Source of the DNA: Gamarada debralockiae
Lineage: Eukaryota; Ascomycota; Leotiomycetes; Helotiales; Hyphodiscaceae
Length of the DNA: 64,000 nucleotides
Reading direction: 5' to 3'
NCBI GenBank assembly: GCA_002803225.1
Contig: NXFV01001368.1
Span: 62,001-126,000 of the forward strand
The stretch's first letter is position 1, and every line of letters begins with the position of its first letter. Under the pieces are notes generated by a model. The model saw nothing but the letters and a program-made list of their open reading frames with translations, did no database searches and was not told where the DNA came from. Shown piece by piece: positions 13,030 to 24,527 of the stretch. A program made the translations under genes and the position numbers.

Positions 13030-14108
13030 GGTTTCTTGGAGGTAGCAAGATCAGAACAGGGTATTTGATGGAATTTTGAGACTGGCATGTGAATTGAGTT
13101 TGGACTGATGCGCTCATGCGAGACAGGAAGGCTCGCACGTGCTCCCTAACCCCCACTTCCCCACTTTCCTTCTACGACCCTCATTTCATTTCAGCAATTC
13201 GGAGCGGCTAAATCTAAGGACTTAAACGGTTCTTGCTTCTTGCTTGTGTTTGAAATGCTGCAGATTTTGTAATTTGTTGACAGCTCAGCAGACCAAGATT
13301 CTTGCCGTTCTGGCTTCAAATGGAAAGTCACTCATGTGTATGCCGTTGCCAATTTTGTGGCTGATCTCGCAGTTCAGAGACTGCAAGGCTCCCTCCAGAA
13401 TCCAAATGAAGCATCTTCTTCATACTTATGATCGCTTCGTGCCCATTTAGAGTAAAAGGCTTGTACGTTCATAGCCTTCCAAAGTTGTGGCTTCGCAGAA
13501 TAGCCTGCCAGGGCAACTGCAAGTTACCCTACCAGAACCCAGAAGCTTCTCGAATCGAACTCTAACCTCTCGCAATTTTAACTTGTACCTTTCAGCCTTT
13601 TACATTCATGCCAACTGTGCCATGGAATTGTCAACCAAGAACTAGCGCGATGCAGCTTGCAACTTTATATATCCTGTACCGGGAATCTTTCATATTTCAC
13701 TACGCTGTGTGGTATCTTGTCAGACAACACACACACACCAGTCGGCAATGTGCGAAGGGGCCGGAGACTCTCTATAGTGGGAACGTTCAGTGGAGCAGAG
13801 GACAGGCAAAAGGAGTGTTAATAGTCTATTGTCGTTTTAACAAATGCTCACACTTGGAAAAGAAGCAGCCGTATACACCAAACATCTCTCCTAACTGCGA
13901 ATTATCCCTCGATCCCTCAACCTATCATCATGTCGATTTCAGAATTGGCACAACAAACTCGCTAGAACGCTATTCAATCCTCCAGAGGCTAGAGCCTGAA
14001 CTCCCCATCGAGACCGTATAGGCAGACGTCCAAGACGGGAGTCCGTAAGCTCTTTCGCCGGAAGAGGAAGAAATCTTCAAGTAGCGGTTGCCGAAGATAT
14101 AGGAAGGA
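13030..14108. other. intergenic, no supported gene
   Basis: The promoter of the nicotinamidase occupies the left end. Around 13730 there is a short CA-rich run. Open frames such as 13608-14021 show no recognisable motif. Part of the right end could be an unrecognised 5' exon of the next ORF. Confidence 0.4.
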
Positions 14109-14636
14109 ATGATGATCTTTTCAATGACTGTAGAATGGGAGGATATGATTTCACGCTGGACAACAAACGATTGGTTTTCCCGAACATATTCCAACGAACG
14201 TCAAATTGATGCTTGCATCGCCATACCTCCCGACGCCTGCTCAACTAAACTCGCTGGGATGGTCAAATATAACCGATGGTGGGATGTTTTCGTGGGTACC
14301 GAAGCAAATGAGAAGCAAGACTCTATCGAGAAGACAGTCTACGTCTATATCGGCTCTGCTAGCAAGTATCCTAGTGGTTTGAGCATCAGGAGACTCTATA
14401 TGCGGTTACCGCCATTCAGACCGCATGAAGAGCTACTGAGACCTAAGATCAATGACCATGATTTAAGTCTGGAGGGAATATTCAGCACGCTGTCCATAGT
14501 ACCATTCAAAAATAGATTTGATGGCCGTGTTATAGATGTTAGAGCTCTGGCAATATTGGCGCGGATGGCCTTAATGATATGGCTAGTGGCTGTTGATGAG
14601 GAATTGAAGCCGGCGATCAAAGATCTGATCCCCTAG
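14109..14636 (+). CDS. hypothetical protein with GIY-YIG-like signature
   Basis: This ORF of 175 residues has an in-frame stop just upstream (14100-14102), which overlaps a possible splice acceptor (tatag), so a missing 5' exon is plausible. Residues around 78-92 read TVYVYIGSASKYPSGLSIRR. The YVYIGSA...GL..R pattern resembles the core of GIY-YIG nuclease-fold proteins found as lineage-specific families in some fungi. The rest (WWDVFVGTEANEKQDSI before it, and a hydrophobic ALAILARMALMIWLV near the end) is not recognised. Domain assignment is inference from a short motif; catalytic Glu and the full fold cannot be confirmed. It may be a fragment. Confidence 0.35.
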   Translation: MMIFSMTVEWEDMISRWTTNDWFSRTYSNERQIDACIAIPPDACSTKLAGMVKYNRWWDVFVGTEANEKQDSIEKTVYVYIGSASKYPSGLSIRRLYMRLPPFRPHEELLRPKINDHDLSLEGIFSTLSIVPFKNRFDGRVIDVRALAILARMALMIWLVAVDEELKPAIKDLIP

Positions 14637-16196
14637 GGGATATAGAATATCGAATATATCGGATTCGCAGGAGATAACCCTCAGGCCACAAACCCCAATC
14701 AAAGTTGACGAAACAAAGATGAGAGAAAAATGAAAGGGTCCAGGATAGGCGGACGGATATCTTTGAGAGGCTCTTCTACGACACACATTCAGCCGGTATT
14801 TCTTAGGTTCTCGGTATAGCAGTGCAAGTCTCATGGAATCCAGAGCTGGGCTTAGGTATTTATCTATTCATAACCTCACATGATCAAAAATCCATATGAC
14901 TGATATATGGAACAGTCTTGTTTTATTGACCCAACCCTTGAAAACATAACCTTCATCGTAGCTAGATACAGAGTCCGGCAGTAGGCCTTTCATCACCACT
15001 TATTCATTGGTCGCAGTCGGCAGCTGGGCAGTCCTACGCGTAAATAGAAACCCAATTGAACCAAGTAAATGCCATCATATTCCAAACCACCTATCTGTCG
15101 ACAATGGCACCCGTCCAACGTACATGAGAACAACATATGGGAAGAGCACCTAGGACTTCACGTGGGGCGGACGAAGCCAAGTGGGAATGATTGGCTCTGT
15201 CAGCATCCGATTTCATTGGCCTGTCAAAACTATTGCCATTGAATACTTACCAAAGGACCTAGCAAATTAGATAGACAGAATATCATAACGTACAACAGCT
15301 TTCAAATGCACCACTGGTACCTATTATGGTTGTTTTTAATGCCCCAAGTTTGGGTTCTCGTCGGTCACGTGTTAGCCATGCTGGGTTTCTCCTCGTCCTT
15401 CTTAGACCTTAAAATTACTTATTATAAGCGTAAAGTGGGAACAAAAGTAATTAAGAGAATGTAAAGGAAGGTAATTCCTCGAAATCGGACCTAAAACTGT
15501 TCAGGAGGCTGCAGATGAGGCGATTGCAGAACAAATATCTAGAATTAAGGTCTCACAGCGCATCCCATCTTCTTGCTTGATATTTTCTCTCCTTGCCCAA
15601 GAGCCCTACAGCTTCACAGGACTCAAGCATAGCTTCTAACACAGAGGCGCTTACCTTTTCTCTTCAAAAGAAAAAAAAAAGATCTAGAAGGGCCAGTCAA
15701 GACTGGCTGAAAGAGAGGAGCCTCTGATGATGATCCACTGTCTCTGCTTCATGCTCGCTGCCTAACACTCACTCTCCTCTCTACTTTCAAAAAAGCTGAA
15801 GATTGGGTAAATGTTGTAAATAGAAGAAATTGGATATACGTCTCTCCCCTTTGAGCGATGTATTAACTTACCACAACTCCAGGCCCTTCTTCAGGAATCA
15901 GGACCCCAAGGCCGGCTAGAGAACACTTGTCCAGCACATAACAAGGCTAAACACACTGAAGCCTCTCTCCAGTGTACTATAAACCCCTCTGACGCTGCGC
16001 CTATCCATCTCTGGCTCTTTTTGATTCCCATACCCTCAAGCCCACCGACTCCCTCTATTGAAGAGAAACCATAGGTCCAAAGACCTTCGAACTCCTTCAC
16101 CGACTATCCAAAGCAGCTAAACTACTCTTATTCACACTCCTTCACCTCCTAAAGACCGTTGATAGCTTCACGTGAGCTCTCCTCCTCGCCTACCCC
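14637..16196. other. intergenic 1.5 kb, nothing identified
   Basis: No coding frame with recognisable features is visible. There is a short A-run near 15669-15679. The right end, from about 16100, becomes CT-rich and leads into a TATA box. Confidence 0.5.
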
Positions 16197-16202
16197 TATA
16201 AA
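16197..16202 (+). promoter_or_regulatory. TATA box with CT-rich initiator tract downstream
   Basis: The sequence cccctataaattg contains a perfect TATAAA. It is followed by a pyrimidine-rich tract (about 16209-16255) of the kind that marks transcription starts in filamentous fungi. The first good ATG downstream is at 16344, about 145 bases from the TATA box. Confidence 0.45.
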
Positions 16203-16343
16203 TTGCCCTTCGCCAGGTCTTTCTCTCAATTCTCCCTTTCATCCTCTCCATCGCAAAGCAAGTTGACGTTCCTCAAACACCCGAGACCTCGCTTAACACC
16301 CACTCAAATTTTCCGCATCGAATTCCGTCGCAAAAATCTCACG

Positions 16344-16705
16344 ATGTTGTCTGAACTTAGTGTTTTTAATTTTGGCGAGGAAGAAATCAAGCCTCACCCA
16401 CGCGACACGGGTATGTAAGCGAATAATTTTTTTTGGTGTTCCTGTTCGCGTAAATTGAAGCTCGATTTTTGGGGTTGGGATAATTAACATAACACAGATA
16501 CTGGCAAGTGAAATCGTCCGCAATTGAATGCGACCAGTGGAGGTTGAGTTGGAGATCAATTTCGTAAGTTGGTGTTTTGTGGTGCTTGACCTGGAATAGC
16601 CATGGACCCTTGTTTCCACACCACAGAGTAGCGGGTACACCCGCCGCTAGGGGCACGGACCACTTTCCCTCATCAAAATCCCGAGGCTTTCTGGACTCAG
16701 ACTGA
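16344..16705 (+). CDS. candidate tiny spliced gene, GTPAARGTDHF-type peptide
   Basis: Exon 1 is 16344-16410 (starts MLSELSVFNFGEEEIKPHPR). A canonical donor, gtatgt, begins at 16411. Using an acceptor at 16627-16628, the frame continues through VAGTPAARGTDHFPSS and stops at 16703-16705, for about 47 residues. An internal acceptor at 16496-16497 (attaacataacacag, with a good branch-like site) would add either a 6-bp microexon before a GCAAGT donor or a longer UTR exon. The AGTPAARGTDHFPSS block has a composed, conserved look, but I cannot name the family. Evidence is promoter, splice signals and frame; expression is unknown. Confidence 0.35.
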
Positions 16706-17304
16706 CCTCCTCACTTAGCAATCAAAACTCTAAATACCGATATCGCTATTGTTGCCAACTTTTCTATCGAGGTCAATTCTAGGAGCATTGGTTTTGACAG
16801 TTTTCCTTCCATATCATGACTCCACAATGTCAAGTTTGTTTCCCTTGTTTGTTGCGGATCTGGTGATGGGAAGGGTGGACGACGCGAGGTGTTATAGTCT
16901 GTAAGTATGTTACGAGAAACTGGAAGCCTGTCAACTCATTTTGAAGTTCTTGTTGCTACGTCTTCCTATTTCTGAAGGGTGTTTCTCCGAAAGGAAATCC
17001 TGATTGTTTGTTCAGGTGGGCTCTCCGCAAGAGAGGTTTTCTATAGTCACTCCCCTAATGTTGGAAAGCAAGCTATCACATATTTACCTTCGATCTTAAT
17101 ATCTGTCCGAGATGGACTTTTCTTAAGATGCCTACTGCGAATCGTTTTGGGGAAGGTAAATGCGGCATACACTTGCAGTCTCTCTGGAAAGGGTTTTGGT
17201 TCCCGCTTGACCATAGATTGCTCTGCAACATGGAGCTTGGGATACCTCACGTCATTAAATTCAATAATATTGCACTCTCTATGGCACTGGTAACGTGCGC
17301 TCTC
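16706..17304. other. spacer between tiny gene and HET relic
   Basis: Possible 3' UTR of the tiny gene and the degraded upstream part of the HET relic. No recognisable coding content. Confidence 0.4.
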
Positions 17305-19390
17305 CGCACGCGGCTTTGGCTGGGGTGATGTATTCGTATACCCATATTGGGAGAACGTGGCTCTTTTTGAGGAGGCGGCTGCGGAAGGCTGCCACTTGTG
17401 CATTACTTTTCTTAGTCAGTTCAGCGATCCAGAACTTGAGCGTGCATATCATGCTTCAAAGCATGAGAAGAATTATATGCTGTCTCTCGAGATCGAAATT
17501 TATTCCAAGGACTTGGATGTTGGGCTATGGTCGTGTTCTTGCCTATGATAACAGCTCTTTCTGCTGTCTGCACAAATTTGACTTCAATATCAGGTATTAC
17601 TTGTACTGTACACCGTATTCTGTTGACGGCCATTTCGATCAGGGGCTAAATGTGGCTATAGTTCCCGCTACAGAACTCCCATCATCCACCATGGCAGATT
17701 CGGCCTCGCTACAGGCTAAGAATTAGATGAGACAATGCGTTGAATCACATCCCAAGTGTGTACCTCCTCAAGATACCAAAAATCCAACACGCCTAATAGC
17801 TATCACGGAAAACGGCCCACGTATGGCGTTGTCACGCGCACTCCCTGGCTCGTTCAAGTATGCAACGCTAAGTCACTGCCGGGGTTCTTTGGATATTTTG
17901 AAGGTGGGTAGTCACATATTACCCCTTCCAGACTGTCCCACGAGCTGGCGTTCCTGAACCATAGCTCGAGAGCAGATACTCAGAATTGTCAAAACAGAAT
18001 AAGTAATTACTGATTCCCGACTTTTGCAGCTTACACGGTATAATCTCGACAGCCTGTAAGAAAATATTCCATGGAATGATCTATGTAAGACATTTCAAGA
18101 CGCTTATAAGGTCGCTCTTAAGTTTGGTCTCGAGTACCTCTGGATCGGTTCTCTATGCATCGTCCAGGATGACCCGGATGATTGGATCGCGAGGTCGTCT
18201 TAATGTGCACGGTCTATGGAGGCTCTAGCCTTAACATCGCTGCGTCGAAAGCCGCAGATGGCTCTAAAGGGTTGTTTTCCGTCCGAAATCCGAAATCCAC
18301 ATTAAAGCTCCAGGTCCGCATCCCGCCATGTCAAAAATGACCCCTTCGAAACGGACAGTGTTCAGCTACCCGCAACTGTGTCTCCACTGGATGGTCCCTG
18401 CCCTGGAACACTGTACGAGATTGCACCACTACACCTGCACCGCAATTGCATTTCAAGATCGCCACTTGGACGGCGAGCGTGGGCACTCCAAGAGCGTGTC
18501 CTAGGTCTCTCCACTTTTCCTTACAATTGTTTTGGGTATGCCGGGAAATCCTTGCTTGTGAAGCGTTCCCAGATAGTCTTCCTAATGTATTCCAGTTCCG
18601 AGACGAAGACCTCCGGACTGCAAACAATAAGAGCACTGGTCTGCTGTGATGAGGTTGTAAACAGGCTGCCAGCTTTGTTTTATGAAGGACAAGCTTATGG
18701 CAATTTCTGGTATCGCCCAACATTTCCAAAGTCGGTATCATGATGAGTACTTCGCGGGGCTTTGGAAAAGAGATTTTGGAAATGCAGTTGAGGTGGGAAG
18801 TTAAAGCAACTGTAATAACATCTCGGCCCCCATTTAGAGCCCCTTCTTGGTCGTGGGGATACGTGGACAATGAGGTGCACATTCTAAGGCCCTTAAATTG
18901 CCCACATCTTATACATGTCTTGGATGTCCACATTTTGCCTCTTCGAGAAAGCATGTTTGGGGACGTTCGTGAAGGAGTCCTACGAATAAGATGCTGAGAT
19001 CTGCACCGTTTTATGCTTGCAATGGATTCCGAAACCAACGGCTACTACAGAAGAATCTGGAGCGGCGGACGTTCCCTCTCACCAATACTATCCATAGGGT
19101 GGGATTACCTAGAGGCGAAAGACCCCACAGGAGTACTATATCTGCTATCAGCTCTAAAAACAGACCCATCTTCGCTATGGGGATACGTGATTCAGCCTAC
19201 GAATCGCAAAAAGGGTGAATATCAGAGGCTCGGTGTTTTCGAAATCTTTCCTCGTGGTCGGCCAGAGAAACGTGAAGATTTCCAAATACTACTAACAGCG
19301 CCAGAATGCCGCGTAGCTGAATTGGTTTACGCCGAAACGGCTCCGGATGACGAAGAGGGGAATAAGCAGTTCGTAATTGCCCTGGTGTAG
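17305..19390 (+). pseudogene. decayed HET-domain (heterokaryon incompatibility) gene
   Basis: Pieces of a HET protein occur in the right order but in different frames and with stops. They are ENVALFEEAAAEGCHLC (17349-17401), the first HET block FKYATLSHCRG (about 17853-17885), KTFQDAYKVALKFGLEYLWIGSLCIVQDDPDDW (about 18087-18185, with in-frame stops on both sides), and then VYGGSSLNIAAS in another frame. The C-terminal part (19013-19390, ending in a region with RLGVFEIFPRG) is open again. Intact HET proteins trigger cell death after fusion of unlike hyphae. The stops and frameshifts, including one directly after DDWIARSS, mean this copy is not functional. Cys-Arg in place of the usual Cys-Trp-Gly in the SHCWG motif is a further change. 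Confidence 0.85.
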
Positions 19391-20724
19391 ATGAAAGATT
19401 GCTGTAGTTGGAACATTGGAACAGATTGAATGTTTGAAAGCTAGAGGAAAAGCCAATTTTTGCTGAGCCGTGCTTGCTCATTTTTGAGTGAAGAGGAATC
19501 CGGATAGAATTATGGGAAGCCAAGCTTTACAACTAGTATGCTTAAGCCTTTAACCCCCCGCAAACCAAAACAAAATTCTCGTTCATCACTCTACAGGGTG
19601 GTATTGTTTGTATGATCGTGTGCGAAATCGAATATTCACTTCTCCTGGTTTCGCATATGTTCGCCTTTACCTTTGTCTTTCCTCGAGACTACCTCACTAT
19701 ATAATCCCACCTCCTATCCAGCGTGAAGTCGGTACAGACTGAATGCATCGACCTCTTGCGGATATCTGACCCCAGCACAAATAGCCAAGCCAGGAGTAGG
19801 GCGTTGCAATGGTTCGTGGAGACGGAGCTACTTTACAAGTTTACGCCAGGCTCCATAGGCTCACACGATCCAACGTTGATCTGTGGCCGTGGTGAACGAA
19901 ATGTCGTTGTCGAAGCACTGGCCCGGAAGTCGAATTCGTTGTCGTTCTTATTATCGCTGTCGTTGCCGTTTGTAGAAAGCTAGCAAAGTCCTCCACAACT
20001 GGCAGAGCCTCCGCAAGACGTATCGGGGTCAAGAAAGTCGTAATGCGCGGCAATTTCACGAAGATACTCTAAAGGAATTGCTTCCTCCACGGCGACTCCT
20101 GATGGTGGCATCATTGACATCCTTTGCATCTTGCTGTACGAAGCAGTGGATTCGAAGGTTTATATATAGACAGTTGCTCATTCTTCGTGGTGAATTAGGG
20201 GCATGATCCCGGGCTCTGTCTTTGGGGTACTGTGGAAGAGACCACTTGGCCTTCACTAAAAGCCTAGACATCAAGAACACAAGCAATCAAGTAAATGCCA
20301 CCTGACTCATTTATCATTTCTTTTCATTCCCCTATTTATCAGCCAATCATCCATCTATCACATCATCCCTGATCTCATAACATCACATCACATCAGTCGT
20401 CCAGAGCTACCGCATCCTAAATCAGACAACCACTCCTACAGCACAGCTCATAAAGTTCGTAACAACCTTATATGCACCGCCCACGCTCATGAAGATCCTC
20501 CCTCCCCCAAAGAGTGACATAATACAGTGTTTGTAGAACAGAAAAAGCGAATGTCGTCGAGTCTAACCCAAATTAAATGCAAGGCCGACGAATGCGGGTA
20601 TTGAAAATGCTAGAACTGGAACACAATGCTGGGAAAAACAGAAAACAAACTCGCTGAAATCTCAAATCGCCGCCAAGCGTTCATTTCGAGGAACACAAAA
20701 CTCCGACTCCAGCTTTGATTGGGG
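19391..20724. other. intergenic, nothing identified
   Basis: Contains the 3' flank of the HET relic and that of the SH3-protein gene. Small open frames (for example 19723-19983) show no motif. A stretch at about 20340-20400 is rich in catcatc-like repeats. Confidence 0.5.
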
Positions 20725-22464
20725 TCATGGAATCTTGACGCCATTGTCTCCGTCCAACGAATCTTCTGTGGAGTCACTTTCCGGACTAATTGGGCTATCG
20801 GGATGCTGGACTGCGATTGAAGGCTCCATTTTTGCGTCGGGGAGGGTGCGTGCAATTGGTGTGGAGTTTGAGCTGCCCTCTGCCTTTCTAGCTTTAGCGT
20901 CTTGACTGCTAGTTCGATCACGCGAGCCTTCTTGCGAACTTGAGATCGTTGGAGTATTAGCTTGACTTCCACCTTGTCCGTGGTAATGGATGACTTGTGG
21001 CGGAGCTTGACCAGCTTGGGTTCCCAGGAGATGTTGAGGGTATGGGTGGAGATCCTTTGACGATGTTGAGAATGTTGAGACGATGGGCTGCTGATATCCA
21101 TTGCTGCCATTGCTAGGGGTTGGCGTGTGGCCAAATGCATGGCTATGTTCTGCTTGTGTAGGCGTCCCTGAGTCTCCTACAGGACTAAGTAACTGATCAT
21201 TCGCTTGGCCGGTAAGACTGTTTAAGCCTCCTTGAATATCCCGTAATAAGCGAACGTATTCTTCGGGTACCAATCCGCTTTCTTGAGTCCTGGGATCTTC
21301 GGCTACAAGCCAACCTTGGCCATGGCGATATGAGACCCAAATAACTTGCCCTTCAACCAATGGCAGTTCGTTTTCGTTTTCTCTCTCGAAGTCGAAGAGC
21401 GCAACTGCTTTGCCATGCATCTCCTCATCTGGGGAAGCGATAGTAAATTGGTAGTCCCGTGAATATCTCGATTCATCGTGCCGTGTCATGCCAGGCGAAG
21501 AAGCAGAACTTGATGCATCTGATTCTGACCGGTAGTCTTGGCCTGTGTCGTCCGTATATGACCTGCTTGGTAATGTGCCAGCAAAGTGGGAGTCTCTCTG
21601 CCCTGGAACATTATAAGGCGCCAATGTTGAGTGCCGCGCCTGCTCAGGAGGGTAGGTGACAAACTCCCCACCAGGGCCATCTGCCTCATCTCCTTGATTC
21701 ACGTAGTATCTCTCACTGCCATCTCCTGCCGCCCCAACAAAATAACCTCGATCTTGCTCATAATTCTCCTGGCTGAGCATACTAGCCGTCCGCTCCCCAT
21801 CATCTCTCCGGGTCCGTCCTCTACCGCGTCCATGCCCACTTCCATAGCCTGAAGCTGTTGATTTGTGTTTGCGATGTCTTGAGCTGACAACTACCGGGCT
21901 TTGAAGGTCCTCATCTTCGCTCCATGGTGGCCCATCTCCAAAGTGTATAGGTGCCAATTGCTCGCCTTTCATTAATCCATCCCCGCCCCACGGACCAGGC
22001 GCCCATCCGCCTCTACTATCCCATGAGGTGGGGGGATCTGATAATCTCTTTTGCGCTTCACTGGCAGGCGTCGAGAGCCCGGATGGGGGTTGAGAAGGCT
22101 CTGAGGGAGGCCCGTAGTGAAGAGGATGTAAAATTGGATATGCAAAGTCGCGAACCGTCGTGTAAGGTAGACTGGAATGGAAGATTGGAAATATGTGAGA
22201 GGGTGGCCGGGATCTTGAGGGCGCAGAGTAATTCGAGTACTGTGACATCCGATTTTTGGAGGCATGTGAGGTAGGTCGTTGTAGCGTTGACCGTCGAGCG
22301 GGTGGTGATGTGATAAGCGGTGGTAGTGAAGGGTGATTGGGATTAGACGTGGGCGAAGAAACCGGTGATGGCGAGGTCGCGGGGGAGGATGTATCCAGTG
22401 TTGGAGACATCACTGCTGCCATCTCTGCAGACTCGTCTTTTTGATTGGGCTCGTCGTCAGGCAT
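20725..22464 (-). CDS. SH3-domain adaptor, Nbp2-like (HOG/cell-wall signalling)
   Basis: Single exon of about 579 residues starting MPDDEPNQKDESAEM at 22464. The first 350 residues are Pro/Ser-rich and low complexity. One SH3 domain lies at about 350-410: KAVALFDFERENENELPLVEGQVIWV, then the YRHGQGWLVAED strand with the conserved Trp, and GLVPEEYVRLL with the ALYDY- and P..Y-equivalent residues. This matches fungal Nbp2/Skb5 proteins, which bring PP2C phosphatases to MAP kinase modules and bind Nap1. The Ser/Thr-rich tail after the SH3 ends in acidic clusters. The assignment to Nbp2 rests on the SH3 sequence and overall layout. Confidence 0.8.
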   Translation of the reverse strand: MPDDEPNQKDESAEMAAVMSPTLDTSSPATSPSPVSSPTSNPNHPSLPPLITSPPARRSTLQRPTSHASKNRMSQYSNYSAPSRSRPPSHIFPIFHSSLPYTTVRDFAYPILHPLHYGPPSEPSQPPSGLSTPASEAQKRLSDPPTSWDSRGGWAPGPWGGDGLMKGEQLAPIHFGDGPPWSEDEDLQSPVVVSSRHRKHKSTASGYGSGHGRGRGRTRRDDGERTASMLSQENYEQDRGYFVGAAGDGSERYYVNQGDEADGPGGEFVTYPPEQARHSTLAPYNVPGQRDSHFAGTLPSRSYTDDTGQDYRSESDASSSASSPGMTRHDESRYSRDYQFTIASPDEEMHGKAVALFDFERENENELPLVEGQVIWVSYRHGQGWLVAEDPRTQESGLVPEEYVRLLRDIQGGLNSLTGQANDQLLSPVGDSGTPTQAEHSHAFGHTPTPSNGSNGYQQPIVSTFSTSSKDLHPYPQHLLGTQAGQAPPQVIHYHGQGGSQANTPTISSSQEGSRDRTSSQDAKARKAEGSSNSTPIARTLPDAKMEPSIAVQHPDSPISPESDSTEDSLDGDNGVKIP

Positions 22465-23935
22465 AAGAGTCAAAGCGTCAAATGCGTTTGTTTACTGCGC
22501 CAAAGCTGTTGTCAGCTTGCTCAGCAAGCCTCTGTTCGCACCAGGTATGACCAGGCTGGCGCAAGACTTGTTGTAGGTGAAGCAAATCTGCTCGCGGGAT
22601 AGAAGCTCGGTGCGCCTTAAGACCGAGGTGATCGAGAGTGCTGTTGGATACCGTCTCGTACCTACTGCGAACAGCGGTCGGGGATGTTGCGAGAGTTGAG
22701 TTGCTGAAGTGGGAGGGTCAATCTTTGGCGCGACAGACGCGCATTTGGGCCGAGTTCGAGGAAGATCGAGGATAACAGATTGATGCGGTCGGCGATTTTC
22801 CCAACTAGGTTGATGCCTTTTCTTCGAGAAGACACTCAGAAAGATCTGACCTTCGAGCGGCGCAAGACCCCTCCCTTGACCCAATGGTAAGCACGAAGCG
22901 CCTTTCTCGAGGAAAATATTCAGCGACGATCTACCTTTTCGATAAACTAAATGGACTTAAGTCGCAATTCGGAGCTGAAGGGACTCGCGCTCAGATCGCT
23001 TGAATTTCCTTCAAGATCAGAGTCGAACTGCGGGTGGATTTTGACTGGGCGTCCTGTAGCGCCGACACCTCAGACGCCTCAAAATGGCCTTTGATATGAA
23101 CCAGGGAGGACCCCGCAAGCGCGGGATTGTCTGGATTTGTAGGGGAGTGGCGGAGCAGCGTTTTGAGATATCTGCGACTCAGAATTAAGGAGGTTCAACA
23201 CCAATGAGTATACTTATTAGAGAGGCTGTGAGAAATCATTGAAAATGGCAACCAGATAATTTAATTTCCAGAAGTTTTGTCTCCCACCGGCGACGGATCA
23301 GATGGGGACCGCAAGAATGCCAATCTATTTACAGAAACTGGGTCCATCGTTTCAAGATGCGCCTGTGGCCAATAAACGAGTAGCTTTGTTTCTTCCAATA
23401 AACGTACTGCTCTTCACCCCTTTCGGGGGCTTTTGATGCTGCTTTAGAAGAAAAGTGCTGCTGCTTAAAGACCAGAAGCTTCTTACAACCGAAAAAATAA
23501 TTTGCTCTCTTCACTTTGCCCCACTAAACAAACAACTTGACAGCTCGGGGATAACTTCGCGGAGAAGGAGACGTTGGAGGATATTAATGATTTGTATGTG
23601 AGCTTCTCCTCTTTCTACGATCTGCCAACATCTGAGCTACCTGATGAACTCTTTATTGGAGCTGTCTTATTTTTCAAATGATGACACAAATTTATTTACG
23701 CAACTTAACAACTTCTGAATGCCTTCCAAGCTATTTGCTCACAGACAAAGCATTTATTCTTATGATTGGAGTTGACCATAGCTAGTAAAGACACGAACCG
23801 GAGCGGGAAAGCTGTGCGAAGCTTCTAGTCTGCAAGAGTGTTTGTCTCACGCGACTTCCTTCCATCTCCGAGCACTCGGCCTCTCTCGTTCTTCGTGGAG
23901 TGCTATACGTACAGTCCACTCTCAGGTCTACCAGT
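22465..23935. other. divergent spacer between SH3 gene and SSU72 region
   Basis: Probably holds the promoter and 5' UTR of the minus-strand SH3-protein gene, then AT-richer sequence to 23.9 kb. Open frames such as 22492-22884 (minus) have no motif and could lie in a 5' UTR. Confidence 0.45.
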
Positions 23936-24160
23936 ATGTCGTCTCCAAGTTCAATAGTTCGATTTTTAACGAGCATAATTAACTTGAGCTTCCATTCAGA
24001 TATTTCTGCCAGCGCTGAGCAGGTCGAGGAATCCCTGGGAGTGACTCTACAGGTCTCTTCTCCAGGTGCGATCGCCGAATTCTTGTTGAGCATCATTCAC
24101 CTGAGATATCATCCAGATATCGTTGCTAGGATCAAGCCTATCGAAGATCACTGGCATTGA
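23936..24160 (+). CDS. small ORF with two internal repeats, unknown
   Basis: This 74-residue frame starts MSSPSSIVRFLTSIINL and contains two diverged copies of one unit. Copy 1 is SSPSSIVRFLTSIINLSFHSD and copy 2, 41 residues later, is SSPGAIAEFLLSIIHLRYHPD, each followed by I.A. The differences are mostly conservative at protein level, which suggests a coding history. It could be a stand-alone small protein, a 5' exon of something longer, or an upstream ORF of the SSU72 gene 370 bases downstream. No family recognised. Confidence 0.3.
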   Translation: MSSPSSIVRFLTSIINLSFHSDISASAEQVEESLGVTLQVSSPGAIAEFLLSIIHLRYHPDIVARIKPIEDHWH

Positions 24161-24527
24161 CTTTGAACGTCTCGGGCAAGTTGCTACTCAATCTTACCGT
24201 CTCCGATCAAGCAGTACCTCTGCGGTCCGTCGTTTTAAGATCCGCAACCTCACGCTCCTCCTGATCCCCCCACCAAGTCTACTCGACCCTACTTTCTCCC
24301 AAGAAACGGAAAACACTTGCGACCTACCCTCTTCACTTACGCGACCCCCAACTCCTCCATACACTCCTAGCGAGTCCGAATACACAGCAACCCCATCACT
24401 CACACTTTAACAATCTCTCAGTCCTCCTAGTACTGGTCGTCATACTCCCAGCGACTGCGGCGAGTGCAACGATTGCGAAGATAACCTAGCATCTTCACAA
24501 GCGGCCCCCCAACGATACAAAACTACA
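24161..24527. other. likely SSU72 5' UTR / promoter
   Basis: CT-rich sequence with an open frame (24123-24410) rich in Pro, Ser and Thr. It most likely belongs to the 5' leader of SSU72, but could contain unannotated coding exons. Confidence 0.4.
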
